Shown one piece after another: positions 26,544-34,501 of a stretch of DNA of 64,000 nt (its first letter is position 1; each line of letters opens with the position of its first letter). The notes beneath the pieces were generated by a model that saw only the letters and a list, made by a program, of their open reading frames with translations, was not told the DNA's origin and did no database searches. The translations under genes and the position numbers were made by a program. Origin of the DNA: JAIBJN01 sp963847985 (GTDB lineage Bacteria > Actinomycetota > Thermoleophilia > Gaiellales > Gaiellaceae); contig CAWKBS010000009.1 in the NCBI GenBank assembly GCA_963847985.1, positions 348,922-412,921 on the forward strand. Direction: 5' to 3'.

Positions 26544-28440
26544 CTAGTCGCTCTGCTGGATGATGGCGCTGTAGCTGCCGGGCTCGACGTTGAAGTACCT
26601 CTCGAAGACCTTCAGGGCGACCGGCGCGGCGGCGGTGCCGCCGTGGCCGCCGTTCTCGATCAGCGCGCAGACGGCGATCTCGGGCGAGTCGTACGGGCCG
26701 TAGCCGCACCACCACGACTGGTCGCGGAGGCCGGTGAAGCCCGGAAGCTTGACGAACTTCTCGGCGGTTCCCGTCTTGCCCGCAATCGGCACCGGGAAGC
26801 TCCCGAAGACCGCCTGCGAGGTGCCGTAGGACGCATGCGTCGCGTCGTAAAGCGCGTCCTGGACGACCTGCACGGCGTTGGGATCGAGCCCGATCTCCCG
26901 GGCGGGCTTCGGCGTGTACGGCCGCAGCACGACCGGCGGCTCGCCCTCGTTCCGCGGCTCCTCGACGCTCTTGACGAGGTGCGGCTCGACGAGCTTGCCG
27001 CCGTTGGCGATCATCGCGTAGGCCCGGGTCATCTGGAGCGGGCTGACGAGCAGGTCGCCCTGGCCGATCGAGAGCTGGACCGAGTCGCCGCTCGTCCAGA
27101 TCTTGTCGATCTCGGTCTTGAACGACTTGCGCCGCCAGGCCGGGGTGGGCACGAGCCCTGCCGCCTCGGGCCCCAGGTCGATGCCGGTGCCCGCGCCGAA
27201 GCCCATTCCGCGGGACCACCGCTGGAGCGGCGAGTCCTTCCGCTCGTAGAAGCGGAGGGCGACGTTGTAGAAGAAGGTGTCGCAGGAGTTGGCGAGCGCG
27301 GTCGAGACGGTCATGGGCTCGTTCTTGTACGGGTCCCAGTTGGCGAAGGTCTGGCCGTCGATGACCTCCTGGCCGGTGCACTGGATGTACTCGTCGCGCC
27401 GGAGCAGCCCCTCCTGCAGGGCCGCGAGCGCGACGAAGGGCTTGAACGTCGAGCCGGGCGGGATAGAGGCCCGCAACGGCCCGGTTCAGCGTCGGGTAGT
27501 TCGCCCTCCTGGCGGCCAGCGCCTTCAGGTCCTTCTCGTTGATGCGGCCGACATAGACGTTGGGGTCGAAGTCCGGGTTCGAGGCGAGGGCGAGGATCTC
27601 GCCGGTGTCGACGTGCATCGCGACGAGCGCGCCCCCGTCGGCGGCCCACTCGTCCTGGTCGTGCGCCAAGCGGATGCCGTATTCGAGCGCCTCCTCTGCG
27701 GCGCGCTGGAGGTCGGCGTCGAGGGTCAGCCGGATGTTGTCGCCCGGCTCTGGCAGCTGGCTGAACTCGCGCTCGCTCGTGATCCGCCCGAGCGCGTCGA
27801 CGAGGACTCGCCCCTCGCCGCGAACACCGCGGAGGTACGAGTCGTACACCGCTTCGATCCCAGTCTGGCCGATGCGGTCACCGGCCCGATAGCCCTGGTC
27901 GGCCTTCGCCTCGAGCTGCTCCGCGTTGATCTCGCCCACGTAGCCGAGGATGTGGGGCGCCAGGGCGCCCTGCTCGTAGTTGCGGAGGTACGTCTCCGTG
28001 ATCTGGACGCCCGGAAACTCACTCTGGTGCTCCATGAGGTAGGCGGTCTTGAACTCGCCGACGCTCGTGACGATCGTGACCGGCGTGAGCGGGTCGCTCG
28101 CCAGGCGCTCCTCGACCTTCGCGCGGACCGCCGGAACCTTGAGGCCGAGGAGGCGCGCCAGGCGGCGCAGCATCGCGTCGCGCTCGACGAACGAGAGCTG
28201 GTCGAGCGCGGCGGGCCAGATCTGCACCTGCGTCCCCGGCTTGTTGGAGACGAGCGTGGCCCCGTCACGGTCGACGATCGAGCCGCGCGGGGCGACCACG
28301 CCGAAGCTCCGGATCTGGTTGTTGTTGGCGTTCTCGAGGTACCGCTCGCCGGAGATGACCTGCAGCGCCCAGAGACGGAAGAAGAGCGCGCAGAAGACCA
28401 CGACCGCGAGGACGCCCAGGATCCCGACGCGCAGCGCCAT
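26544..28440 (-). CDS. mrdA: Penicillin-binding protein 2 (reading frame interrupted at 27460-27462)
   Basis: Joined over one surplus base the gene encodes about 631 residues: one TM helix (ILGVLAVVVFCALFFRLWAL), PBP dimerisation domain, then transpeptidase domain with STFK (PPGSTFKPF), SCD (ANSCDTFFYN) and KTGTAE. Frame 1 reads AVAGLYP and then loses the family sequence; the next frame resumes PPGSTFKPF at once. The extra base is within GGG at 27460-27462, just before the catalytic serine. Without correction the product lacks its active site. The ATG at 28440 may not be the start: homologous-looking sequence continues upstream to a CTG at 28527 behind GAGGTGA. Confidence 0.88.
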
Positions 28441-28519
28441 CTGCGGGCTGAAGCGGTACGGCTCCTCGACCCGCGGATCGGGCGGCAGGAAGCCGGGGCG
28501 CCCGGGGTTGTTCGCCGAG

Positions 28520-29041
28520 CTAGACAGCCGGGTTCACCTCGCGGCGAATGACGAGGCGCGGCGGCAGGACCCGTGCGCAGAGGGCATAGAGCGGATAGGC
28601 CAAGAGCAGGTTGAAGGCGAGGCCCGGCAGGAGCACGGCGAGGAAGAGCTGCGAGGCGGGGATGGAGACGCCGAGCATGAAGTGGAGGACGGCCGAGCCG
28701 AGCGCGAAGCCGACGGACGCGAGCGCGACCGCGATCATGAGCGGGTGGGCGGACGCGCGGGTGGTCGCCTCGCCGAAACGACCCGCCGCGTAGCCGATGA
28801 TGGTGAGCAGGAGCGACGTCAGGCCGAACGTTCCGAACGAGGCGGTGTCGAGGACGAGCCCGGCCAGGAAGCCCAGGATCGTCCCGTACGTCGGCCCGCG
28901 CAGGAGCGCCACCGCGACGACCGTCACGAGGACGACGTCCGGGTGCGCCTCGCCGACCTCGATCCATTCGGCCAACGACACCTGCACGATCGCAGCGACC
29001 AGGACGAGGCCGGCCGCCTTCAGTGGGTCGAAGCCGATCAC
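28520..29041 (-). CDS. mreD: Rod shape-determining protein MreD
   Basis: 173 residues, GTG start overlapping the mreC stop (GTGA). Five to six membrane helices with an early acidic loop (EWIEVGEAHPD) after TM1, then DTASFGTFGLTSLLLTIIGY, the usual MreD pattern. MreD is an integral part of the elongasome linking MreB/MreC to PBP2 and RodA. It ends within the beginning of the mrdA region. Confidence 0.92.
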   Translation of the reverse strand: MIGFDPLKAAGLVLVAAIVQVSLAEWIEVGEAHPDVVLVTVVAVALLRGPTYGTILGFLAGLVLDTASFGTFGLTSLLLTIIGYAAGRFGEATTRASAHPLMIAVALASVGFALGSAVLHFMLGVSIPASQLFLAVLLPGLAFNLLLAYPLYALCARVLPPRLVIRREVNPAV

Positions 29042-30048
29042 GGCCGCGGTGTCGTCTCCTGCTGCCTCCCGGCCGCCTTCCCCTGCGCAGGCTGGCCTTG
29101 CGGCTGCCGGCGGGCCGCCTGCGCAGGCTCCTTCTCGATCAGCACGATCACCGCGGCCAGCGCGTCGAAGTCGACGAGCGGCTTGATCTGGATGCGCTTG
29201 AAGAGATCGACGTCCTGCTGGCCGACGGACTCGACCGCGCCGATGGCGATCCCACGCGGGAAGAGCGACTCGAACCGCTCCGTGGTCCACCCGGCCGTGA
29301 TGACCGTGTCCCCCCTGGAGACCATCTCGTCCTTCTCGACGCGGTCGAGGATGAGCGAGGACGTGCTGGCGCCGTGCCTGACGACGCCGGAGGCCTCGGT
29401 CTCGAGCACGACTGCGGACACCGAGCTCGACTGGTCCGTGATCAGCGTGATCCGGGCGGTCGAGTCGGTGACGTCGGTGACCTTGCCGACGAGCCCTCCT
29501 CCGTCGGAGACGACAGGAGCGTTCAGGCGGATGCCGTCGCTCGTGCCCGCCGAGACGATGACTTCCTGCTGATAGGGGGTCGGCGGCCGGCCGATGATTC
29601 GGGCGACGACCGGGTCGAAGTCGGCCGGGAACTTCGGGCCGGAGATGTAGCCGGCGATCGCGCTCTCCAGCTCGAGCTCGCGTGCGGCGGTGCGCGCCTC
29701 GATCAGCTCCGAGCGGAGCTGGTCGTTCTGCTCGCGCAGCTCCTCGTTGTCGTCCTTCGCGTCGAGGAGGTCGGACATCCACCCCCAGCCGTCGCGGAAG
29801 GGGCGCGCAACCCGCTCGCCGGCCACCTCGAAGGGCATCAGCACCGAGACGCCGATCCGCTGGGCAGCGTGCAGCGGGCCGTCGTTTGCCTCCCGGAAGT
29901 AGACCGTGATGAGGCCCAGCGAGACGAGCACGAGCACGGCTGCAACGAGCCGCGCTCGAAACGCGCGTCCCGGTCGCGAGGGAGGGCCGTCACCGCGCCG
30001 GACCGGAGCGTCCAGCACTGGAAGCCGTGCTGTTCGTTGCCGAGGCAC
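29038..30048 (-). CDS. mreC: Cell shape-determining protein MreC
   Basis: 336 residues from a GTG (PRQRTARLPVLDAP). One TM anchor (RLVAAVLVLVSLGLITVYF), a coiled coil (LLDAKDDNEELREQNDQLRS), and the double beta-barrel MreC domain with VIVSAGTSDGIRLNAPVV and FPRGIAIGAVESV. The last 30 residues are Gln/Pro rich. MreC connects MreB filaments to periplasmic wall synthesis. There are 56 bp between the corrected mreB stop and this start. Confidence 0.94.
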   Translation of the reverse strand: MPRQRTARLPVLDAPVRRGDGPPSRPGRAFRARLVAAVLVLVSLGLITVYFREANDGPLHAAQRIGVSVLMPFEVAGERVARPFRDGWGWMSDLLDAKDDNEELREQNDQLRSELIEARTAARELELESAIAGYISGPKFPADFDPVVARIIGRPPTPYQQEVIVSAGTSDGIRLNAPVVSDGGGLVGKVTDVTDSTARITLITDQSSSVSAVVLETEASGVVRHGASTSSLILDRVEKDEMVSRGDTVITAGWTTERFESLFPRGIAIGAVESVGQQDVDLFKRIQIKPLVDFDALAAVIVLIEKEPAQAARRQPQGQPAQGKAAGRQQETTPRP

Positions 30049-30104
30049 GGGAACAGACCAGTGTAGTGCTTCGCCCGGCTCGTGCCGAGTCCGAGCCGCT
30101 TCGG

Positions 30105-31155
30105 CTAGCGCCGACGGCCGTTTCGCTGGCGCGCCTTGGCCGAGCGGTGAATGACCTCGAACTCCTCGAGGCTCCGACCCGATCCGACCGCGACGCAGGT
30201 CAGCGGCGATTCGGCGAGCTGGACGGGCATCTGCGTCTCGTCGCGCAGACGGTCGCGCAAGGCCGTTCAGCAGCGCGCCGCCGCCGGCGAGCACGATGCC
30301 GCGGTCCATGATGTCGGCGGCGAGCTCGGGCGGCGTCTTGTCCAGCGTCGACTTGATCGCGTCGATGATCTGCCCGACCGGCTCGTCGAGGGCGCGCCGG
30401 GTCTCCTCGGAGCAGATGACGACGGTCTTCGGGAGGCCGGTGAGCATGTCGCGGCCGCGCACCTCCGCGGAGCTCTCCTGCGAGAGCTCCCACGCGGAGC
30501 CGATCTCGAGCTTCAGCTCCTCGGCGGTCTGCTGGCCGATCAGGAGCTTGTACTCCTTCTTGATGTGGGCCATGATCGCCTCGTCCATCTCGTCGCCGCC
30601 GACGCGGATGGACTGGGAGACGACGATGCCGCCGAGGGAGATCACGGCGACCTCGGTCGTGCCGCCGCCGATGTCCACGATCATGTTCCCGGTCGGCTCG
30701 GAAACCGGCAGGCCGGCCCCGATCGCAGCCGCCATCGGCTCCTCGATCAGGTAGGCCTGGCGCGCGCCCGCGCTCAGCGTGGCCTCCTCGACCGCGCGCT
30801 TCTCGACCCCGGTCACGCCGCTCGGGACGCAGACGACGACCCGCGGGTGCGCAAAGCGGTTGTGATGCACCTTCTGGATGAAGTGCCGGAGCATCTGCTC
30901 GGTGACGTCGAAGTCCGCGATGACCCCGTCCTTGAGCGGCCTGATCGCCGAGATCGTCCCCGGCGTCCGCCCCAGCATCCGCTTCGCCTCGATCCCGACG
31001 GCGTGCACCTCGCCGGTCCGCTGGTCGATGGCGACCACGGAAGGCTCGGACAGCACGATCCCGCGCCCACGCACGTAGACGAGCGTGTTCGCCGTGCCGA
31101 GGTCGACGGCCATCTCCCGCCCGCCGAACCCACTCAGGTAGCCCCAGAAGCCCAT
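30105..31155 (-). CDS. mreB: Rod shape-determining protein MreB (frame interrupted at 30259-30260)
   Basis: Joined over one surplus base it encodes about 349 residues, the normal MreB length. Actin-fold motifs: DLGTANTLVYVRGRG, VDIGGGTTEVAVISLGG, GIVLAGGGALLNGL. After GGALLNGL the frame should continue RDRLRDETQMPVQLAESPL and end in VIHRSAKARQRNGRRR, which is found one frame over, stopping with TAG at 30105. An extra A (plus strand AA at 30259-30260) causes the shift; uncorrected, translation would run on into mreC sequence. MreB filaments organise sidewall synthesis. Confidence 0.9.
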
Positions 31156-31168
31156 GAAGACCTCGATG

Positions 31169-31197
31169 AGTGTAACGACTGGCCTGAGCACGTCCAC
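31169..31197 (-). promoter_or_regulatory. Candidate mreB promoter
   Basis: On the minus strand GTGGAC (31197-31192) and TACACT (31174-31169) are separated by 17 bp. Transcription would start near 31162, only a few bases before the mreB ATG at 31155, with GAGG between as ribosome-binding site. The transcript would thus have a very short leader. The REP-like palindrome at 31204-31230 abuts the upstream side. Confidence 0.45.
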
Positions 31198-31203
31198 CGC
31201 GGC

Positions 31204-31230
31204 CACGTCCGGGGCCTGGCCCCGGACGTG
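31204..31230. repeat. REP-like palindrome, left of transposase remnant
   Basis: CACGTCCGGGGCC, T, GGCCCCGGACGTG: perfect 13-bp arms around one central base. Its right half (GCCTGGCCCCGGACGTG) is nearly the same as GCCTGGCACCAGGACGTG at 31891-31908 on the far side of the transposase remnant, as expected for REP elements mobilised by a neighbouring RAYT. Confidence 0.65.
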
Positions 31231-31307
31231 TCGCGAAATGCGCTCGACGCCGTCGCTGTGGAAGCCGCACGAGCGCATCCCCCGCCGGGCGATCTACGCT
31301 CGATGGA

Positions 31308-31878
31308 GTGCCGCGACCACCGCGCCATCAGGCTCCGAAGGCGTTCTGCCACATCACTTCGACGAGGGAACCGGCGGCGAGCCGATCTTCGCGGAGCCGG
31401 CTGAGTTCCGTCGTTTCCTCATGACGCTCGACCAGACAACGGCGCGGTTTCGCTGGCGGTGCCTCGCGTACTGCCTGATGACGAACCACTACCACCTGAT
31501 CGTGCGGACCCCCGAGCCGAACGTCTCGCAGGCAATGCATCACCTCAACTGCGCTATGCGCAGTGGTTCAACCGCCGCCACGGCCATCAGGGGCACCTGT
31601 TCCAGCGTCGGTTTCACGCCGCGGCTGTCGAGAGCGACTGGCACCTGCTGGAAGCTTGTCGGATACGTCGTCGCTGAACCCGGTGCGCGCCGGTCTTGCG
31701 CGACGACCGTCCGACTGGACATGGAGCAGCTACCGCGCGAGCGTCGGGCTTCCGTCAGAGGCTGCTGACGCTCGCGCTCGATGAGCTTCTGTGGCTATTT
31801 CGGTCGCCGCCGCTCGAATGCCCGCGAGGCATTCCTGGCGTTCGTCGAGGACGGCCGCCTCAGCGTCGTCCTTTCTGA
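31308..31878 (+). pseudogene. Decayed REP-associated tyrosine (Y1) transposase
   Basis: Fragments of one TnpA-REP protein lie in order in different frames: PRPPRHQAPKAFCHITS (start, GTG 31308), then EPIFAEPAEFRRFLMTLD and WRCLAYCLMTNHYHLIVRTP with the HUH motif, then YAQWFNRRHGHQGHLFQRRF, then LNPVRAGLARRPSDWTWSSY, then a C-terminal SNAREAFLAFVEDGR. At least three frame changes separate them, so no functional protein can be made. RAYTs process single-stranded REP palindromes; REP-like sequences flank this copy. It sits between maf and mreB on the opposite strand. Confidence 0.85.
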
Positions 31879-31909
31879 CCACGGCCAAGTGCCTGGCACC
31901 AGGACGTGG
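31879..31909. repeat. REP-like palindrome, right of transposase remnant
   Basis: Inner palindrome GTGCC-T-GGCAC (31889-31899) inside an outer CCACG/CGTGG pair (31879-31883 and 31905-31909). It shares GCCTGGC.CC.GGACGTG with the left element at 31204-31230 in direct orientation. It ends 6 bp from the maf stop, so it may also act as the end of that transcript. Confidence 0.6.
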
Positions 31910-31915
31910 CCGGGA

Positions 31916-32503
31916 CTAGCCGATGCCGTAGGTGCCGGGGACGCGGTCGGCGAGCAGGCGAACCAGGAGCGCGGCCGGGAGGCCGACGACGTTCAGGTAG
32001 TCGCCCTCCACGCGGGTGACGAGGGCGGCGCCGCGGGACTGGATGGCATAGCCGCCGGCGCGGCCTCGCCATTCGCCGGTGGAGACGTACGCCTCGACCT
32101 CCCTGGGGGCCAGCGGCCGGACCGCGACCAGGGTCTCCTCGTGCTCGACGGCCTCCCAGCCCGGGCCGAGGAGACACACGCCGGAGACGACGGCGTGCGT
32201 CCGACCGGAGAGGAGCGCCAGCATCTCCCCCGCCTCGCGCTCGTCCGCGGGCTTGCCGAGGACGCGGCCGCCGACGACCACCGCCGTGTCCACGCCGAGC
32301 ACGACCCGGCCCGCCGCCTCGTCGGCCACCGACCGCGCCTTCCCGGCGGCGTGCGCGCGCACGAGCTCCACGGGCGACAGGCCGTCGTCGTCCCGCTCCT
32401 CGTACCGCGGCGCGACCACCTCGAAGGGCAGGCCGAGCTGCTCGAGGATCGCCCGCCGCTGCGGCGACGTCGAGGCCAGCAGCAACGGAGACCTGCCGCT
32501 CAC
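31916..32503 (-). CDS. maf: Maf family nucleotide pyrophosphatase
   Basis: 195 residues, GTG start overlapping the upstream methyltransferase stop (GTGA). The substrate motif LLASTSPQRRAILEQL is at residues 8-23 and the catalytic GVDTAVV at 70-76 (D72). Maf proteins hydrolyse dTTP/UTP or modified nucleotides as house-cleaning enzymes; the R residues after STSPQ suit the dTTP/UTP type. Its position ahead of mreB is ancestral in many bacteria. Confidence 0.93.
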   Translation of the reverse strand: MSGRSPLLLASTSPQRRAILEQLGLPFEVVAPRYEERDDDGLSPVELVRAHAAGKARSVADEAAGRVVLGVDTAVVVGGRVLGKPADEREAGEMLALLSGRTHAVVSGVCLLGPGWEAVEHEETLVAVRPLAPREVEAYVSTGEWRGRAGGYAIQSRGAALVTRVEGDYLNVVGLPAALLVRLLADRVPGTYGIG

Positions 32504-33267
32504 CGCTTCCGCGCCCGCCAGATCTCCTCCGACGGCCACTGACGCGCCCACCAGCGCTCCGGCAGGCCCGGGTACCGATGCTCCGATCCGCTCTCCGGCG
32601 CCTGCAGCTCGACGAGGTCGACGACCTCGAAGCCGCACCCGCGGAGGAGCCGGATCCAGTCGCCGTGGCCGAGGTGGAACTCCACCGAGTCGGTGTCCGC
32701 CCACTCGAGCCGGTGCATCCCGAAGTAGGGGCGCAGGAGCTCCAGCCCCGAGGGCTTCTCCTCCAGAGGAGCCGTGAGGATCGCGAGCGTTCCGTTGACG
32801 AGGAAGACGAGCTCGCCGCCGGGCCGCAGCAGCCGCGCGGCCTCGGGAATCCATGCGTACGGGTCGGCCCAGATCGAGGCGCCGTACTCGGAGACCGCGA
32901 GGTCGAAGCTCGCGTCCGGCAGGGGAACCGCCTCGGCGCTCGCCTCGATCAGCGGGAACTCGAGGGCGAAGCGCGCCTGCATCGCCCGGGCGGTGTCGAG
33001 CTGCGCCGGCGTGACGTCGACGCCGACCGGCCTCGCACCGCGACGCGCCAGCCAGGCCGAGACGTACGCCGTCCCGCAGCCGAGCTCGACGACGTCCAGC
33101 CCCTCCACGGACGCCGGCAGCACGCCGACCTGAGCCTCCGGAACTCCCCAGACGCCCCACGTGATCTCCTCGGCGGCCCAGGCGGAGGGCGCCTCCTCCG
33201 CATACTCGGCCGCCCACGAGCCCCACTCCGCGCGGTTGCGCCGGACGTGGTCGGGCAGATCAGACAA
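32500..33267 (-). CDS. Class I SAM-dependent methyltransferase
   Basis: 255 residues from a TTG (LSDLPDHVRRNRAEW) overlapping the ndk stop by 8 bp. The SAM-binding motif VVELGCGTAYVSAWLARRGA is followed by the acidic GVDVTPAQLDTARAMQA, and motif II is LAVSEYGASIWADPYAW. Tryptophans are frequent at both ends. The substrate is unknown. Coupling to ndk and maf is positional only. Confidence 0.85.
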   Translation of the reverse strand: MSDLPDHVRRNRAEWGSWAAEYAEEAPSAWAAEEITWGVWGVPEAQVGVLPASVEGLDVVELGCGTAYVSAWLARRGARPVGVDVTPAQLDTARAMQARFALEFPLIEASAEAVPLPDASFDLAVSEYGASIWADPYAWIPEAARLLRPGGELVFLVNGTLAILTAPLEEKPSGLELLRPYFGMHRLEWADTDSVEFHLGHGDWIRLLRGCGFEVVDLVELQAPESGSEHRYPGLPERWWARQWPSEEIWRARKR

Positions 33268-33676
33268 GCTCGCCGTCGGAGAACCAGAGCGCGATCTCGC
33301 GCTCCGCCGACGCCGGCGAGTCCGACCCGTGCACGAGGTTGTCCGGCATCGCCAGCGCGAGGTCGCCGCGGATGGTGCCCGGGGCCGAGTCGACCGGGTT
33401 CGTCGCTCCCATCGTCGTCCGCACGACCTGGATCGCGGACTGCCCCTCGAGCACGAGCGCGAGCGTCGGCGACGACGTGATGAACTCGACGAGCTCGCCG
33501 AAGAACGGCTTCTCGCGGTGCTCGGCGTAGTGCTCACCCGCCAGCGCCTCGTCGACGAGGACGAGCTTCGCCGCCCGCACGGCCAACCCGCGCTGCTCGA
33601 AGCGGGCGAGGATCTCCCCCGCGAGCCGGCGCTGCATCGCGTCGGGCTTGATCAGGACGAGCGTGCGTTCCGCCAT
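33260..33676 (-). CDS. ndk: Nucleoside diphosphate kinase
   Basis: 138 residues, complete family length. TLVLIKPDAMQRRLAGEI at the start, phosphorylated histidine H116 in NLVHGSDSPASAEREI. It equilibrates NDP and NTP pools by a ping-pong mechanism. The ATG lies inside the 3' end of the 63-residue membrane ORF upstream (25-bp overlap), with only GGGGAC as ribosome site, suggesting coupled translation. Confidence 0.97.
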   Translation of the reverse strand: MAERTLVLIKPDAMQRRLAGEILARFEQRGLAVRAAKLVLVDEALAGEHYAEHREKPFFGELVEFITSSPTLALVLEGQSAIQVVRTTMGATNPVDSAPGTIRGDLALAMPDNLVHGSDSPASAEREIALWFSDGELV

Positions 33677-33843
33677 GCGTCCCCGCGGGTCTCCGCTTCG
33701 TCGCGCTTCTTCGCCTTCCAGAAGATCCAGGACACGTACCCGAGCACGAACCAGGGGATCAGCATTGCCACGAGCGCGACCAGTGTGATCGCGAGCGACC
33801 CTCTGTCCTCGTCCATGACGTGCTGCGCGAGGAGGACGTCCAC
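33652..33843 (-). CDS. Small single-span membrane protein (63 residues)
   Basis: GTG start. Residues 17-42 form one hydrophobic helix (ITLVALVAMLIPWFVLGYVS), followed by WIFWKAKKRDEAE, a cytoplasmic basic tail. Third codon positions are G/C rich as in real neighbours. It ends 25 bp inside ndk. I do not recognise a family. Confidence 0.6.
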   Translation of the reverse strand: MDVLLAQHVMDEDRGSLAITLVALVAMLIPWFVLGYVSWIFWKAKKRDEAETRGDAWRNARSS

Positions 33844-33863
33844 GCGCTCAGACTACCGTGCGC

Positions 33864-34391
33864 TCAGCCCGAGAGGTTCTCGACCGCGCGCGGCGACTCG
33901 ACGGGGGTCTCGCAGAAGGGGCACATCTGCCAGAGCGGCTCGAGCGGAGCCTTGCAGCGCCGGCACGAGTCCTTGAGCTTCGTCGTGCAGACCGGGCAGG
34001 CGAGGAACGACGACTCGATCGCCGCGCGACAGACCGGGCAGCGCTCGGCGACGTCCATGCTGTCCTCCATCGCCCTGATCTCGAGCTCGCGCTCGCGCAC
34101 GTCCTCGATGTACTCGGGCGGGCGGAAGAACATGTAGAGGAGCGGCCCGACGAACGGCGGGAAGATGCCGAGGGCGACCGCCATCGCCAGCAGCCACGGG
34201 TCGTCGATGCGGCGCCGCGCGTCCTTGTAGACCCAGTAGGCGGACGCCAGCCAGAAGACGACGAGGAAGAACAGCGTGACGTTCCGGATGACGAGCCACT
34301 CCTCCGAGTCGAAGAAGTCGCTCACGAAGTCCAGCGGATCGCTGTCGTCCGTGGTGGTCGTCTGCGCGAGTAGAAGGTGTAGACGCGTCAC
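33864..34391 (-). CDS. Membrane protein with double zinc ribbon
   Basis: 175 residues from a GTG that overlaps the stop of the 37-residue ORF (GTGA). A Thr/Asp-rich N-terminus precedes two membrane helices (NVTLFFLVVFWLASAYWVY and LLAMAVALGIFPPFVGPLLY), then a short helix, then a C-terminal DZANK-like double zinc ribbon: CPVCRAA, CPVCTTK, CRRCKAP, CPFCETP, eight cysteines in four CxxC knuckles. Related zinc-ribbon membrane proteins are common in this class; the function is unknown. A longer start at 34415 is possible but the GTGA junction favours 34391. Confidence 0.8.
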   Translation of the reverse strand: MTRLHLLLAQTTTTDDSDPLDFVSDFFDSEEWLVIRNVTLFFLVVFWLASAYWVYKDARRRIDDPWLLAMAVALGIFPPFVGPLLYMFFRPPEYIEDVRERELEIRAMEDSMDVAERCPVCRAAIESSFLACPVCTTKLKDSCRRCKAPLEPLWQMCPFCETPVESPRAVENLSG

Positions 34392-34501
34392 AACAGGATC
34401 TTCCCAACGAACCACCCTGCGCCGAACGCGATCGCCACGATCGCGAAGAGCACGATCGCCGCGAGCACGAAGACGCTCAGCCGCTCGCCGACGCTTGCCA
34501 T
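34388..34501 (-). CDS. 37-residue transmembrane microprotein
   Basis: ATG (MASVGERLSVFVLAAIVLFA) to TGA. About 22 of 37 residues form a single hydrophobic helix, ending WFVGKILL. The start overlaps the folC 3' end by 25 bp and the stop overlaps the next gene by GTGA, so it is tightly embedded in the folC to zinc-ribbon transcript. That packing is the evidence that it is a gene. It could assist assembly of the following membrane protein. Confidence 0.6.
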   Translation of the reverse strand: MASVGERLSVFVLAAIVLFAIVAIAFGAGWFVGKILL

